Shown here one piece after another: positions 21,928-34,062 of a stretch of 64,000 bases of DNA. The stretch is from Paralithodes platypus (taxonomy: Eukaryota; Arthropoda; Malacostraca; Decapoda; Lithodidae): positions 10,233,180 through 10,297,179 of the forward strand of contig CM064569.1 in the NCBI GenBank assembly GCA_032716605.1, written 5' to 3'. Every line of letters starts with the position of its first letter. Positions within the stretch are counted from its first letter, which is position 1. The position numbers were made by a program, and so were the translations under genes. The notes under the pieces were generated by a model. That model saw nothing but the letters and a program-made list of their open reading frames with translations, ran no database searches and had not been told where the DNA came from.

Positions 21928-22222
21928 ACAACCGCCACCTTGGTGTAATAACTTCGTCATTGGCGCATATCCTATCTGCTCACCAAATTTTGAGAACATT
22001 GGTTCATAACTTTGTGAGCCGCCTATGCTGACGGAGGTATGCTCTCTACCGATCACCTCTTAAACTGAATCACTTCTTACTTGGTGCATATCATATCCGG
22101 CCACCAAATTTCGTGAACATCGGTTCATAACTTTTGAGAACTGGTTTACAGGCAGACAAACAAACAGACAGACAAACAAAGGCAAAACAATACCTCCCGA
22201 ACTTCGTTGGCGGAGGTAACAA
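21928..22222. mobile_element. Non-LTR-type repeat with GGCGGAGGTA ends
   Basis: Contains two versions of caccaaatttngngaacat-type sequence about 125 bp apart, then a run of cagacaaacaaacagacaga and the end gttggcggaggtaac. Repeats with this 3' end are widespread in invertebrate genomes, but I cannot assign the class with certainty. No coding sequence. Confidence 0.5.
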
Positions 22223-22445
22223 ATAAACAAATGTGCAGTGGTCATTATAGAATGAAGACTTAAGAGTGGGCAAGTGGAAAAAGCATGATTGACTTAGTTA
22301 AAAAACAAAACCAAAATAGTTTGGATACAATTAAATTATGTAAGAGAAGGAAATGAAATAAGATGAAATGGATACCTTAAATTTTAACCTGTTTAATGTA
22401 ATGATTTCACATGCTACTAAGTGGATATTTTGTATCTCATATGCT

Positions 22446-22530
22446 TTAACCCTTAACTGGCGGCGCGCATCATATGTCGAGTGAAATAAATTTGGACTAT
22501 GTGGCGGCGCGCGACATAGGTCGTGTGGCA
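22446..22530 (+). mobile_element. TTAA-anchored MITE terminus
   Basis: Begins TTAACCCTTAACTGGCGGCG and carries the box GGCGGCGCGCnnCATAnGTCG twice, 47 bp apart. TTAACCC plus paired subterminal boxes is the layout of the piggyBac-like ends elsewhere in this window. The other end was not located. Confidence 0.5.
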
Positions 22531-23670
22531 ATTTCAGCACGTAATGTTGCTGAGAGAGAGAGACAAGTGGTGGCAGGAGAGTAGCGAGCGTATGACTGCT
22601 CCAGACCACTGCGGCGGACCAACTGACATGAATCCCACCCTCCTCCACCCTCTCACACTCGCTACATAGTGAAATGTATGGGGAAAGTACCAAATTACAT
22701 GGTTTTTGCACTCGTGTTGCGCGGTTGTTGCAAGAAAACTAGCGGTCATACAAGGATCGTTGTGGTGTCATTGGAAAGCTCTGTTTATGCCCTTTCAGGG
22801 ATAGATACTTGTTTTACGCTCTGGGTCTTATTTAGGCATGAAAATGATCACGTAAACAGCCCTATTTTGGGTAAAAACACCCCGCTGGTGGCTACATATT
22901 ATTTACCGCCTTGGCCTCTCTTTAGGTGTTAAAATCTTGGAATTTGTAATAATTACAAATTCGGAATTATTCCAGATCTACTGAATTATATGAGGAATCC
23001 TATATATTCGAAAGTAACTTCTATCACCAATTTTTTTTAATTACATTCTCCCATTTAAATTATAACTTCAGCTTTACAAAATAATGTCCGTTGTGCATTA
23101 ATTCTAATTTATTGTTATGTATTCATCCTTTATCATTCTTGAAATTCAATTATATTTAACCTTAACTAAGATATTGTTTTCATAACTGGGTAACAAATGA
23201 CGCTTGCTGTCCGCATCTTTGTGTCGTGAATAAGTGCAATGCTATCTTTCTATATAATCGTGCGAGATGGTGATCAGTAACTTGTTAGATAATACCAAAA
23301 ACCTAACAATCAGGCAACGCACTGTGCCACATAACTGCATGCATATCGAAAGTAGCGAGGAAGCAAGACAATTTTGGGAACAAGTCAGTGATAGTAGGGT
23401 CATTTGCTTGGAATCCGTGACCATTTTGTTCCTACCTTTTTCTCTCGATGGATTTGACAACCTGAACCATTTTAAAGGAAAATTAGCTCCTATGCCCCTC
23501 TGAAAAATGACGGCTAACTCTGCTAGAGCCCAATATTCAAAATGGCCACCAACGCCATCTTGAAAAACATGAAATGTAATATCTATGTAATATGAAATGT
23601 AAGATGAGCTACAAGGACGAATGAGGTGTCCTTTTTCACTAATTCTGGCATTACAAATCCACTGGAATGG

Positions 23671-23722
23671 TTATTGTATTGTATTGTATTGTATATTGTA
23701 TTGTTATTGTATTGTATTATAC
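23671..23722. repeat. GTATT microsatellite in left inverted repeat
   Basis: Pentanucleotide run of attgt/gtatt units, mirrored at 27028-27083 in the right inverted repeat with almost the same interruptions. Confidence 0.85.
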
Positions 23723-23734
23723 TAATTGTACATA

Positions 23735-26700
23735 CTAATCTGCCACTTCACTGTCACTACATGATTCACTGTATGAGCCACTATAAGAATCACTATCCTC
23801 ACTTTCGCTGCTATCATCACTGTTGTTCTCTGCCTGCGGATTTGTAGGTAGTTGTATGGATGGGGGAAGTGGGGGCTGGGTTGAACGGACAGGCAGACAT
23901 AGGCCATTTAGAAGATGCCATCCATGGCCGATCGGTGAGGGGTGACTTTGGAGCTGGTAATGCTTTTGCAAATATGCAAGATAGTTTGCACGCTCCAAGT
24001 GTGGACGGAGACTGTCCAAGTCAGGCACAAGTCGGATAGTGCTTTTTTTCTTCTGAGCTCTCCACTTCGCTGCCCTCGCATCTCCCAGGGTCTTGCTTTT
24101 GGTATCACCATAGGCATATCGAATGACAAACCGCTCCAAATCACTGATGACCTGTTCTGTGACTAGGAGCTGTGTACCACATGCTGCTAGCATGTCGTGT
24201 GCCTCTTTAGACTTCTCCAGACGATCTGCGATGAGCTTCTTGCTTGCTCCATAGAAGCCAGAGTTGTGGTCACACCCAGTGAGGACATGAAGTGGTATGA
24301 TGGATGCAGCCATTGCCTCACTGCACAAACATGGGCATCGATAAGCTGACGTTTGCGTTTCACACACAGGATTCCTGTTGTCTTCTGAGCAACATTTTTT
24401 TTTTTTTTTTTTTTTTTTTTCTATATTCCAACTTACTTCCTCTCGGGCATAGGCTGAGAGCCTTAACATTCACCGCTTTACAATGAACAGTGAAGCCCAT
24501 GAGGTCTTGTTCCAGTCTAGGGAGTGAGACATGTGAAGCACGTAGAGTACAACGAGCACCTGCCATCTTGCCTTCACATGAGGCACGGTGCTCACTCATG
24601 ACCCGAAACGACCCCATCTCTGAAGCCATCTCGTTCCCGTGCTTCACTGTCTCACCCCCTACACTCGGACTCTCACACTTACACACACACAACGCCACCT
24701 GTTGAGCAGATAACTCACCAGGCATTGCACCCCTATAGCATATTTTGAATATGGGAATATTCATACACTGCTATTTAATCAGGGAACAATGAGGGTATTT
24801 TATTGACGCTTGCACGTAGTTGTCTGTGTCCTCTGTGTCAAGAACGACAGCTTCTGTGTAGCTGTCTGACCGGAGCACACTATACATGGTGAGCATTGCC
24901 GTATCTGCCTCTGCATGGGAGCATGTGAGCTCTGGCTCAAGCTTGCCTGTGGTGAGATTCTTTGCAGTGCTGCCAACTACATAGTAGATGATCTCGGTGC
25001 TAGTTGTTGCTGCTGTTCTCTGGAATTCCGTTTGAAGAAATGCATGAAGGCGGATTTTATTCTCAGGTTTACCCAGGAGAGCATGTCTTCATGAAGACAT
25101 TGCTGTTTGGCAGTTTTTTTTGGCGCAGTATTCTCTCACAGTCCTTGATCGTGTAATTCTGATCATATGAATCATTGATGCAAATGATGCGCTCAGCATG
25201 CTTGCGTCTCGTTAGAACGAAGTGCACCAACTTCTCTGCATAATCTCCCCAGGTATACTTGGTACCGTCTCCCTTCTCTCTGTCTTCAATGGTAGGAGTT
25301 GATAGGCGCCAGATGAGGGCCATATCAATAATAGACGTGTATACATCAGGCTCTGGAATGACAGTCATAGTTAGTTTTTGTTGAAGCTTGCTTTTCTGTG
25401 CCTTACGGATGGTTCCATTGACGTTGAAGATGGAAAGGCACTCGGCTGTAACACGATGCTGCAGGACTTCTTGAAGTTTGAGGGCACCACTCATTTCAAC
25501 CAGTCCGAGACCAGAGGCCAAGGCATTATGCTCCATTTCCTCAGTCTTTCCCTTCAGGTTCTCACCATCTGCTTTCTTAAATTCCTGAGTTGAAAAGTTC
25601 AAACGCTTGCTACGGGGAACTCTGTCGTTGAGAGACTTGGTCTTGGAATACACTCTCTCATTCAGGAACTGCTTCAGTTTGCTTGTGCCATCCTCCTTTG
25701 CTGATTTCAAGTCGGCAGCGAGAGTGTCTGAGGCTGGGATTCCTGACTGTAGGGATCGAAGTGTCTTGTTTGTATGGTCAAATGGATCATACTTGAATTC
25801 AGTGAGACATGCGCTTATATCCTGTACTTTCATCACCAACTGATCATTGCTGACACTCAATGAAGATATTGCCGCCTCGATGTATGTACCTGCTGCTGTT
25901 GTATCATATACCAGTTCACTCACATTCTTTTGAATGCGTTCATGAAATCCGATGTCTTCCCCAAATTCATTGACGAGAATTTCCTTTAAGTAGCTGGATT
26001 TTACTACTGAGTTATGTCCGTGATTTGAGATAATGCGCTTATAGTCCTGCTGCAGGCCTTGCAGTGTGCGAATTTCATGGTCTTTGAAGATAACTTGACG
26101 AATATGATGAAAGAAGACAGCTTGGGCCTCTCGGAGGTTTACACGCTGCAGATGTTGAGTGCTTTCATCTGAAAGGGGCTTGTGGTCACTTACATATTTG
26201 CGCCAGCACGCACGATGGTAGCGGATTTCCAACCCAAATGCTGTTTGACTATCTGGGATGGATGCAATCAGAGTGTCAAGTCTCAATCTCATGACCTCAT
26301 CTTCCAGACGGACAGTATGTAACTTGAATTTAGTCCAGGCATCTACTGTTGATAGGAGTAAAATCTGCTTGTCACGATCACTACTCTTGTATGCCCCTTT
26401 CATGCACCACAGACATAGAGTCTTATCGTGAAGGACACCCATACTGGAGCGGAGCCTTTTAGGTGCACTGGCCTCTGGGGAAGGGTCTTGTTGATCTGAT
26501 GCTTCATCTCTTTCGAGACGTTCCTCGGATTTGTGTTTGCGTTTTTCGGCTTGAGAGAGCTTGCGCTTGCTGGATAATGATGCGTAACAAGTGCTATGCA
26601 TGTGGTGACCCTTTGGTCCCTTCTCCCAATCCACATTTTCATGTATATATTGAAACTTATCAAGTTCTTTCCATTGTAAAGACTTTTCCCGGATGGATTC

Positions 26701-26838
26701 CCACTTCTCAGGTGTAATGTTTTCCAAACGATCATCTGCGGTACATCGTTTACCACAGAGTAAAATGCACTCGTATTCATTTAATGTCTTGTCTGGTAAC
26801 TCTTCACTCTCTCTTCTATTATCCATTATTTCGGTCAC
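23735..26838 (-). pseudogene. Academ-like transposase with FEN/XPG-type nuclease region, broken
   Basis: From 26838 (Met; a second Met four codons later) a 589-codon open frame encodes an N-terminal zinc-binding-type region: CILLCGKRC with MHSTCYASL, then LCLWCMKG with RYHRACWRKYVSD, that is C-x3-C and C-x2-C pairs each followed by an H-x3-C. A long helical middle follows. A frameshift near 25075 moves the frame, and coding continues with EIIYYVVGSTA, SHAEADTAML and VVLDTEDTDNYVQA to about 24800, where SINE A is inserted. It resumes at 24395 with another frameshift near 24315, then SIIPLHVLTGCDHNSGFYGA, and ends in an acidic Ser/Asp-rich tail at 23735. EADT, DTEDTD and TGCDHNSGFYG resemble acidic metal-binding motifs of FEN/PIN nucleases. 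Confidence 0.75.
24396..24800 (-). mobile_element. SINE family A copy inserted in the transposase gene
   Basis: A T tract of about 25 nt at 24396-24420 followed by tctatattccaactt and the family core up to gggaacaatgagggtatttt. Coding sequence is interrupted between the VQAS and SEAMAAS parts, which proves insertion after the transposon arrived. Confidence 0.85.
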
Positions 26839-26910
26839 TTCACAAGTCGGATTTAATCAGATGGGCATGCGATCCATCTAGAACAGTAAAAAAGTAATAT
26901 TAGATATACA

Positions 26911-27016
26911 CCGCAGGCAGAGAACAACAGTGATGATAGCAGCGAAAGTGAGGACAGTGATTCTGATAGTGGCTCATACAGTGAATCATGTAGTGACAGT
27001 GAAGTGGCAGATTAGT
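26911..27016 (+). other. Duplicate transposase C-terminus inside the right inverted repeat
   Basis: The inverted repeat includes the last codons of the gene, so the right end carries a plus-strand copy reading PQAENNSDDSSESEDSDSDS and ending EVAD-stop at 27013-27015. It has no start or upstream frame and is not an independent gene. Confidence 0.8.
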
Positions 27017-27353
27017 ATGTACAATTAGTATAATACAATACAATAACAATACAATATACAATACAATACAATACAATAACCATTCCAGTGAATTTGTAAT
27101 GCCAGAATTAGTGAAAAAGGACACCTCATTCGTCCTTGTAGCTCATCTGATGCCAGAGATAATTATTACATTTCATGTTTTTCAAGATGGCGTTGGCGGC
27201 CATTTTGAATATTGGGTTCTAGCAGAGTTAGCCGTCATTTTTCAGAGGGGCATAGGAGCTAATTTTCCTTTAAAATGGTTCAGGTTGTCAAATCCATCGA
27301 GAGAAAAAGGTAGGAACAAAATGGTCACGGATTCCAAGCAAATGACCCTACTA

Positions 27354-27566
27354 TGAGTCATAGATAGCACCAAATGAAAGGTTCGTAATATTTTAGTGTT
27401 ATAATGTGAATCACCTTACGGTAGTTCATAATTTTGTCCTTGCTACTACAGGCCTAATGTCGTTTTCCTGATACATCACAAACGTTGGAGTTCTTAATAG
27501 GTATTCCGACCTTAAATCTAGAATGGTTGTTGGCTACCAAATTGATGAAAAGATCAATGAAGCGCA

Positions 27567-27643
<77 letters not shown>

Positions 27644-28196
27644 TAGCTAATGTAGATTGTTTCCAGAGGTCAAAGATAGACGATGGTTCAAGTTGCTAAG
27701 GTAATAATAAAAAACAAACAATACAGAGACACAGGGGAAGGCCATGGCAGAATCCCCCCCCCCCCCATTCCACAAACACGCGTATACGCCGATGTTAAGA
27801 AACCCTCATATATTAGTTCTAAGGAAAGTTGTGTGTGTAGTTATTACTTGTTAATCATACTTGGATTATTATGACACATAAATATTAAACAAGCATAACG
27901 AATACGAGACGGTCTTCCTTCGTTGTAGAATTGTGAATGCTAATGCTCTCCAGTATGGGATAGGGGCATCATAGGTGACTAAACATTAATGTAATAATCA
28001 TCTTACTCAAAGTATAAAACAAGCATAAATACATAATGCAAGAAAGACAAGGAAAACGAAATAATCCAGTTACGCACCAGTCACCATTAATAATTAACAC
28101 ATTAATTGTTTAATCTGGATAATGCAAGCGGTAACATACAAACAACCAAATATTACCCTTTTATCTGCAAGTAATAGACAAGGGATTATGTGGCCA
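27354..28196. repeat. Non-coding interval with a long GA microsatellite
   Basis: Uninterrupted (GA)n of about 72 bp at 27571-27642 and a short C run at 27756. No gene is seen. Confidence 0.8.
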
Positions 28197-28198
28197 TA

Positions 28199-28202
28199 CA
28201 CA

Positions 28203-28240
<38 letters not shown>
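28199..28240. repeat. CA microsatellite
   Basis: (CA)n run ending directly before the 5' truncation point of CR1 copy 2. Confidence 0.9.
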
Positions 28241-28242
<2 letters not shown>

Positions 28243-28277
28243 CTCTACGGCTACACTCTCTACACTCTCACACTAAT

Positions 28278-28752
28278 CGACGAAAAAGATTTTGCATCCC
28301 AGGAGCAGGACTGGACGACATTGTGGAAGCCTTCGAAGATACCACAAAGGATGCAAATGAAAATACCCTTTTTGTCATCCATGCTGGTTCAAATGACGTC
28401 ATGCGCACCAGATCCGAAGAGTTGATGGAGAAATATCGCAAGATGATCCAGCACTACAAAAACAAGTCAAGGTATATCATAATCTGAGGCATTCTCCCCA
28501 AGATCGACGCACCTGACAAATTCTACGACAAGGCCTTCAGCACAAAGAGCCGACTAAAATATTTGTGTCTGAAGGAAGAAGTTGGGATTCATCAACCTCT
28601 GGGACAACTTCTACAACCAGCCTACTCTGTTCCGCAAGGATGGCACTCATCTAAACCCTGTGAGTTCAGCACGCATGGGTCGTCTCCTACACGAAGCAGT
28701 CCGCAGCCATGGATCAAAAAACGCCATCCGAGAAGAAGCAGCAGTGACATAA
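28278..28752 (+). pseudogene. CR1 ORF1: SGNH/GDSL-type esterase domain fragment
   Basis: Reads GAGLDDIVEAFEDTTKDAN, then LFVIHAGSNDVMRTRSEEL (G-x-N-D, block III of SGNH hydrolases), and later FINLWDNFYNQPTLF and RKDGTHLNPVSSARMGRLL (D-x-x-H, block V). The block I GDS motif would lie upstream and is missing. A TGA stop at 28485-28487 and a frameshift near 28584 interrupt it. Esterase-type ORF1 proteins are known from CR1 elements, where the activity may help in membrane or RNP handling; that role is not shown here. Confidence 0.8.
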
Positions 28753-28914
28753 ATCATCCAACGCCAAGCAAAAAACAGAGGCAACCGAGGACCACCAGCG
28801 ATAAGGACCGAAGACAGCGAGGACCGAGGACAGCCATGAACATAAACGTAGATCCGACAAGAACCAAAAATATTATTAAAGAGCGTTCCCGTGAGATCTA
28901 AAATAACAAATTAA

Positions 28915-31719
28915 AAGGTTTTCTATGCAAACGCTCGTAGCATACGCAATACATTTTCAGATTTAGAGGAGCTAGTGTTTACAGAAAATTATGATGTGAT
29001 TGGCATAACAGAATCTTGGCTCAATACCGAAGATAGAGACTTTTTTAGCAGAGTATTCACTTCCCGGTTATGTAATGTTTGAGAAAAGCCGAATAAATTA
29101 GAAATGGAGGTGGCGTTTTATTTTTATATCAAAGAAACTCTTAACCCTACCCTCTTGTAAAAACCTCAAATTGTGAACGTCGACACATCTTTTGTGCTAA
29201 TAAAGAATAATAAAGGTACAAAAATAATACTTGCGTTAATATACAGACCTCCAGCTCAATCAGTGCAAACTGATCGAGAAATTTACGAACAAATTGCAGA
29301 TGTAAGTAACTCACAAGATACCGTAATTTTTGGCGACTTTAATTTACCTGTGACCAAGTGGGGCGATACTCTTACTTCACACTCCGGACATGACTTGTAT
29401 ACGAACTTGCAAGAGAGTTCGCTTTATCAATTTGTTCGAACGCCGACCCGTGGTAATAATGTTCTTGACATTGTACTTGCAACAGAAGAAGAATTAATAG
29501 AGTATTTGAATGTTGGTGATGAATTCAGTAACAGCGACCATCGTACGATAACTTTCACTTTAAAGTTTACTAGTAACGAACCAAATAGTAGCATCGAAAA
29601 AGTCCCTAATTTCAAGAAAGCAAACTTCCATAAACTTAGAACTATGTTTAAAGAAACTGACTGGAGCTATTTAATTAACAATAACGACATAAGTACATCT
29701 TGGATGTTATTCAAAACCACTTACCTAAAAGCAGTGCAAGACTGCATACCATCGAAAATACGGCGTCCAGGCCATAATAATAAGCCCAAATGGTGGAATA
29801 AAGATATTTCAAACTGCCTGCTTGCTAAAAATGTGTGCTAATGATAGATTAAAATCCTCACAAAATTACGAAGAACGGGTGAAATTTGTAGAGCTACGAC
29901 GCAAAGCCAAAAAGTTAATTAAGAAAAGTAAAAAGACCCTAGAGTTACATATTGCGAATCAAAGTAAAACAAACCCGAAAGAATTCTATAGTTATATCAG
30001 AAAGAAAAAAGTAGTTACTTCAACTGTTGGACCATTAGTCGATGAAAATGGAGAATACACCAAAGACGAAGTACAAATGAGTAATGCCCTCAATACCTTC
30101 TTTGCATCAGTTTTTACAACAGAAGACCTCAGTGATATCCCTACACCATCGCCGATTCAGATTGATAATTCAGATGTTCTAAGCAATATCACCGTTACAG
30201 AGAGAGAAGTATTGAATTGTTTAGATAAACTCAAGGTAAATAAAACGCCTGGACCTGATACAATCTAGCCTAGAGTTCTAAAGGAAGCTAAGGATGAGCT
30301 CTCCAAACCACTGACATTACTATTCAATAAATCCTTGCAGCCTGGAACTATGCCTGATCAGTGGAAGCTAGCCAACGTAACACCGATATTAAAAAAGGCA
30401 GCAAATCCCTACCCAGTAACTATCGTCCAATTAGCTTAACCTCAGTTGTATGTAAAATGCTAGAAATGGTCATAAGAGACAGACTCGTAAATCACTTAGA
30501 GGAAAATAACATACTTAAAGATACTCAACACGGCTTTCGTAAAAAACGTTCCTGTTTAACGAACCTCTTAGACTTCTTCCACGATATCCTCAACCTCTAC
30601 GATGAGAGTAAAGCTGTAGATATTATATACCTTGATTTTCAAAAGGCCTTTGACAAAGTTCCCCACAAACGTTTACTGCTAAAACTAAAAGCGCATGGAA
30701 TACAAGACGGTGTGTTGAAATGGATAGAAAATTGGCTCAGCGACAGAAAGCAAAGAGTAGTCATAAACAGTAAGGCATCTAAATGGACCAATGTAAGTAG
30801 CGGGGTACCCCAGGGATCCGTACTGGGACCAATTCTCTTTCTAATTTACATCAATGACATAGATGAGGTTCTCAGCTGTACAATCTCAAAATTTGCTGAC
30901 GATACAAAAATTGCAAATAGCGTACTCTCAAAAGAACAAGTTGACGATATGCAACACAATCTAGATAAATTGTCATGTTGGGCCCAAATTTGGCAAATGA
31001 GTTTCAATGCGGATAAATGTAAAGTACTACATATCGGATACCTAAATGAGAAAGCAAACTATTCGATGAATGGCACTCAGCTTAAGAATGTAAACAGAGA
31101 AACCGATCTGGGAGTAACAATATCGAGTAACCTAAAACCGAGTCAACAATGTTCAGAAGTTGTTAAGAAGGCAAACAATATAATTGGCTTTATAGGCAGG
31201 TCATTTAAGCATAAATCCAAAGAAGTTATCCTAACCCCTTACAATTCCTTAGTCCGCCCTCTTCTGGAATACTGCGTTCAATCCTGGTGCCCTTATTACC
31301 AAAAAGATATAAACAAGCTAGAACGAGTTCAACGTAGAGTTAACAAAATTATACCTAGCCTAAAGAACAAACCATACGAAGAGCGTCTTAGAGAATTAAA
31401 TCTATTTCCTTTAACCCAGCGCAGATTAAGAGGTGACTTAATTCAAGTGTTCAAAATCATCAAAGGCATCGTCAATATGAACTGTAGTAAGTACTTCACT
31501 ATCGACCAATCTAATTACACGCGGGGAAACGGTTGCAAAATTATTGGTAAATCTTTTAACTCACACGAATCTAAGAATTTCTTCTTCAATCGAGTTGTCA
31601 ACTTGTGGAATGGGCTTCCCCGAGACGTTATAGACTGCAGCACCGTTGATTCATTTAAACTCTGCTTAGACAAATATCTCGCATCAAACCCACGACTGAC
31701 TGCGTTTGTAAATGAATAA
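28915..31719 (+). pseudogene. CR1 ORF2: endonuclease and reverse transcriptase
   Basis: Endonuclease: FYANARSIRNTFSDLEELV, GITESWLN (catalytic Glu), LALIYRPP, VIFGDFNLPVTKWGD and FSNSDHRTITF (SDH). Linker with KPKWWNKDI and KLIKKSKKTLE. RT: NKTPGPDTI, a TAG at 30266-30268, DQWKLANVTPIL, a frameshift near 30395, NYRPISLTSVVCKMLE, TQHGFRKKRSC, LDFQKAFDKVPH, SGVPQGSVLGPILFLIYIND, KFADDTKIA, and the C-terminal domain to DSFKLCLDKYLASNP, stopping at 31719. Further frameshifts lie near 29042, 29110 and 29825. From 30410 to the end the frame is intact (about 435 codons), so this copy is more complete than copy 1 there. Confidence 0.92.
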
Positions 31720-31945
31720 CTTTAGTTTATCCCCCCTCCGTTACTACCCCATCTGTCCCCTACTAACTTCCTAATCCTGCCACGGACATTAGTTCCAGGG
31801 CAGTAATTCCCTTTTCATTGTTCCCTTACCCACTCTAAACCACTGTTTGGACACTTGATCCTCAGTGTTTTGGAGGACAAGCAGCCTAGAAGGGTCACTA
31901 GATCTGTTGTTGCTTGATTTCCTTTGTACTCCTTTGTACTATGTA

Positions 31946-32150
31946 CGGTGGCGGGCGTAGCGTGGTGGCTAGCGCGCTCAACTTGTGATCAGGGAGTCGC
32001 AGGTTCGAGTCCCGCCGCCGACACGTTACCTTGCGGGTGGGGTAGCGCCCATCCTAACTTATCCTAGTAGTGCTATATGGTCTCTTCAGGTCTAGCATGG
32101 TGGAATAATTTCCATCTCTCACTCTCTCTCTAACTCTCTCTCTCTCACAC
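31946..32150 (+). mobile_element. tRNA-derived SINE (tRNA-His-like head)
   Basis: The head has A-box gcgtggtggctagcgcgctc, an anticodon-loop-like ttGTGat and B-box aggttcgagtcccgc, so it most resembles tRNA-His(GTG). A non-tRNA body and a CTCTCT-rich tail (32112-32148) follow. It lies immediately downstream of the CR1 3' end. The arms pair poorly, so a functional tRNA gene is unlikely. Confidence 0.65.
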
Positions 32151-32337
32151 ACATGAATGTAAATTAATTGAATCCCTAACATGATGCTAAGGTCATCAGA
32201 CTATGCCACATCTCTTATTTGAAGCACATGGCATAATGTGTTATCAACTGCTACGGAGTAGCAGGATATATTTGATATTATATACAAAATAATATACAGA
32301 GTATTCTAAAAATTGAGTAGATACTGTTACAATAAAC

Positions 32338-32363
32338 TCGTGTGTGTGTGTGTGTGTGTATAC

Positions 32364-32400
<37 letters not shown>
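32338..32400. repeat. GT and TA microsatellites
   Basis: (GT)n at 32339-32358 and (TA)n at 32366-32398. The rest of 32150-33735 shows no gene; it has a GT run near 32684-32710 and a C-rich run at 33290-33320. Confidence 0.85.
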
Positions 32401-32403
<3 letters not shown>

Positions 32404-33734
32404 TAACATAGACTGTGTTCTTAAACATAGAAGTAACATATAGGATGAATACTTTGTCAAAAATTGATTCTCATTACCTTCATAATCATACAAAGAATGC
32501 AGGGTAATATTGACATTAAGCAAATACAAAAAATGGTAGTAAGGAATGGAGGATGAATATTTACGTGCATGCTTTAGAATTATGATAAATTGAATGACAG
32601 CTAAACATATATTAAATATATGTTCAGGAAATTAAAAGAGCATGGAAAGTTCCAGTAACTTTGAATTGGGGAGGGAGAGACAAGTGTGTGTGTGTGTGTA
32701 TGTGTGTGTGTTGGAGGGGGTGGGGGGAGAGAGAAGGGGGGAATACTGGTGGAAGGGAACACGGCTGTGGGGAATTAGGAGGGATGGCGGGAGGGGAGGG
32801 GTGAGTTCAGGGGAACCAACAGAACACCGTTTTTCTCCTTGTAAAACAGGGGAGAGAGATGACCACCTGAGCCGGAACATATGCACTTAACTGTACATAA
32901 ACACTAACAAGTAAACTTTTCTCCTTCTTCTATTGAGCTCGTCTCGGATTCTTATAATTCCACAGGGCTGTACTTTGCATCGGTGTTAGCTTAGAGTATT
33001 TTAGTGAGACGAAAAGTTAGAATTGTTTTCCTGTGTGTGTATGAAGGAGACAAAAGGCAAAGCTGCCTGCAACAAGTGTCCCTCCTAAGGTTGAAAGAGT
33101 GATAGAGAGCCAAAATTAAGGTCCGTTAGAGGTAAGTTAGGTGTGTTGAAAAGAAGTGTAGTGTGCTTGTTAGTGTAGTTAAAAGAATAGGAGGAGGAGG
33201 AGGTGTTTTGGATTACTCTCTGTGTAGGTGAGGCACAAAGAGAAACAAGGGGGAATAAGTCGTTGGCACGCTGGCTTACTATACCTAACCGCCCACCCCC
33301 CACCCCCCACCCACCCACCCAACCCTTATTTACACTGATTACAGTTTGGTATCATCACGTCCGTGTTCTATCATTTGTGTCTAATAATCTCGTCCTTGCT
33401 TTAAATAAGGTTTTGACCCTCATCCCCCATCATAGTAAATTTCTTTCGCTGGTTTTATCTTTTCCTTAATAATTGTTGTATTTTTGTAAGGGTTATTTTC
33501 TACACCTTCTCTCCACTCCCTTCTTCCCGCTTTATATATTCTATTCTCTACTATTCTACAACCTTGCCTACCATTTTCAATGCTTCCAAATTCCCCCATT
33601 CCGTCCCTTACCCTAAATTCCTCTCCCAAATGGTTGTGTGTTATACTGTACCTATTTTTGTTCAAGTCTTCTCAATTATTCTCTGTTCCGTTTACTTTCC
33701 CTATTCGCCCATTGTTCCCTCATTGTACCTCATT

Positions 33735-34053
33735 GTTCCTGATTAATAGCATTGTACGAATATTCCCATATTATAAAAATATGCTACAGGGGGGCAATGC
33801 CTAGTGAGTTAATTGCTCAATAGGTGGCGTTCTGGGAGTGAGGGTCCGAGTCTGTGGGGAGTGAGACTGTGAAGCGCAGAGGCGAGGCGGTTTCAGAGAT
33901 GGAGTTGCTTCGAGCCGTGAAGCTTCGCATGTCTCACTCCCAAGACTGGAGCAAGACCTCACGGGCCTCACCGTGTTCAGCGGTTGAATGTAAAGGCTAT
34001 CAGCCTATGCCCGAGAGGGAGTAGTTGGAATATAGAAAAAAAAAAAAAATGAT
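33735..34053 (+). mobile_element. SINE family A copy
   Basis: From tcattgttcctgattaatag through ggggggcaatgcctagtgag and tgttcagcggttgaatgtaa to a poly-A of about 13 at 34037-34049. Confidence 0.82.
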
Positions 34054-34062
34054 ATTCATATT

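Larger units (their letters stand above)
23392..27353 (-). mobile_element. Academ-like DNA transposon with long inverted repeats
   Basis: The terminal inverted repeats are 23392-23839 and 26911-27353, starting TAGTAGGGTCATTTGCTTGG. The flanks give a 3-bp duplication TGA (23389-23391 and 27354-27356). Between them is one minus-strand gene whose product has an N-terminal Cys/His-rich region and a C-terminal FEN/XPG-like nuclease signature. Long inverted repeats, a 3-4-bp duplication and an XPG-type nuclease domain are, as I recall the family, features of the Academ superfamily; the name is an inference. A SINE is inserted in the gene. Confidence 0.65.
28278..31941 (+). mobile_element. CR1-type LINE copy 2, near full-length
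   Basis: Contains ORF1 (from inside its esterase domain), the complete extent of ORF2 and the family 3' end with the doubled CCTTTGTACT at 31920-31939. Only the ORF1 start and 5' untranslated region are missing. Several frameshifts and stops make it inactive. It shares long blocks with CR1 copy 1 (18190-19862) with few differences. Confidence 0.88.

Noticed and set aside
23735..24469. Separate gene of 244 codons on the minus strand
   Set aside because: Its N-terminal part reads through SINE A. The rest is the 3' part of the Academ-like transposase cut off by that SINE.
32632..32890. Overlapping 82-84-codon ORFs on both strands
   Set aside because: They depend on GT/CA and G-rich simple repeats and carry no motif.
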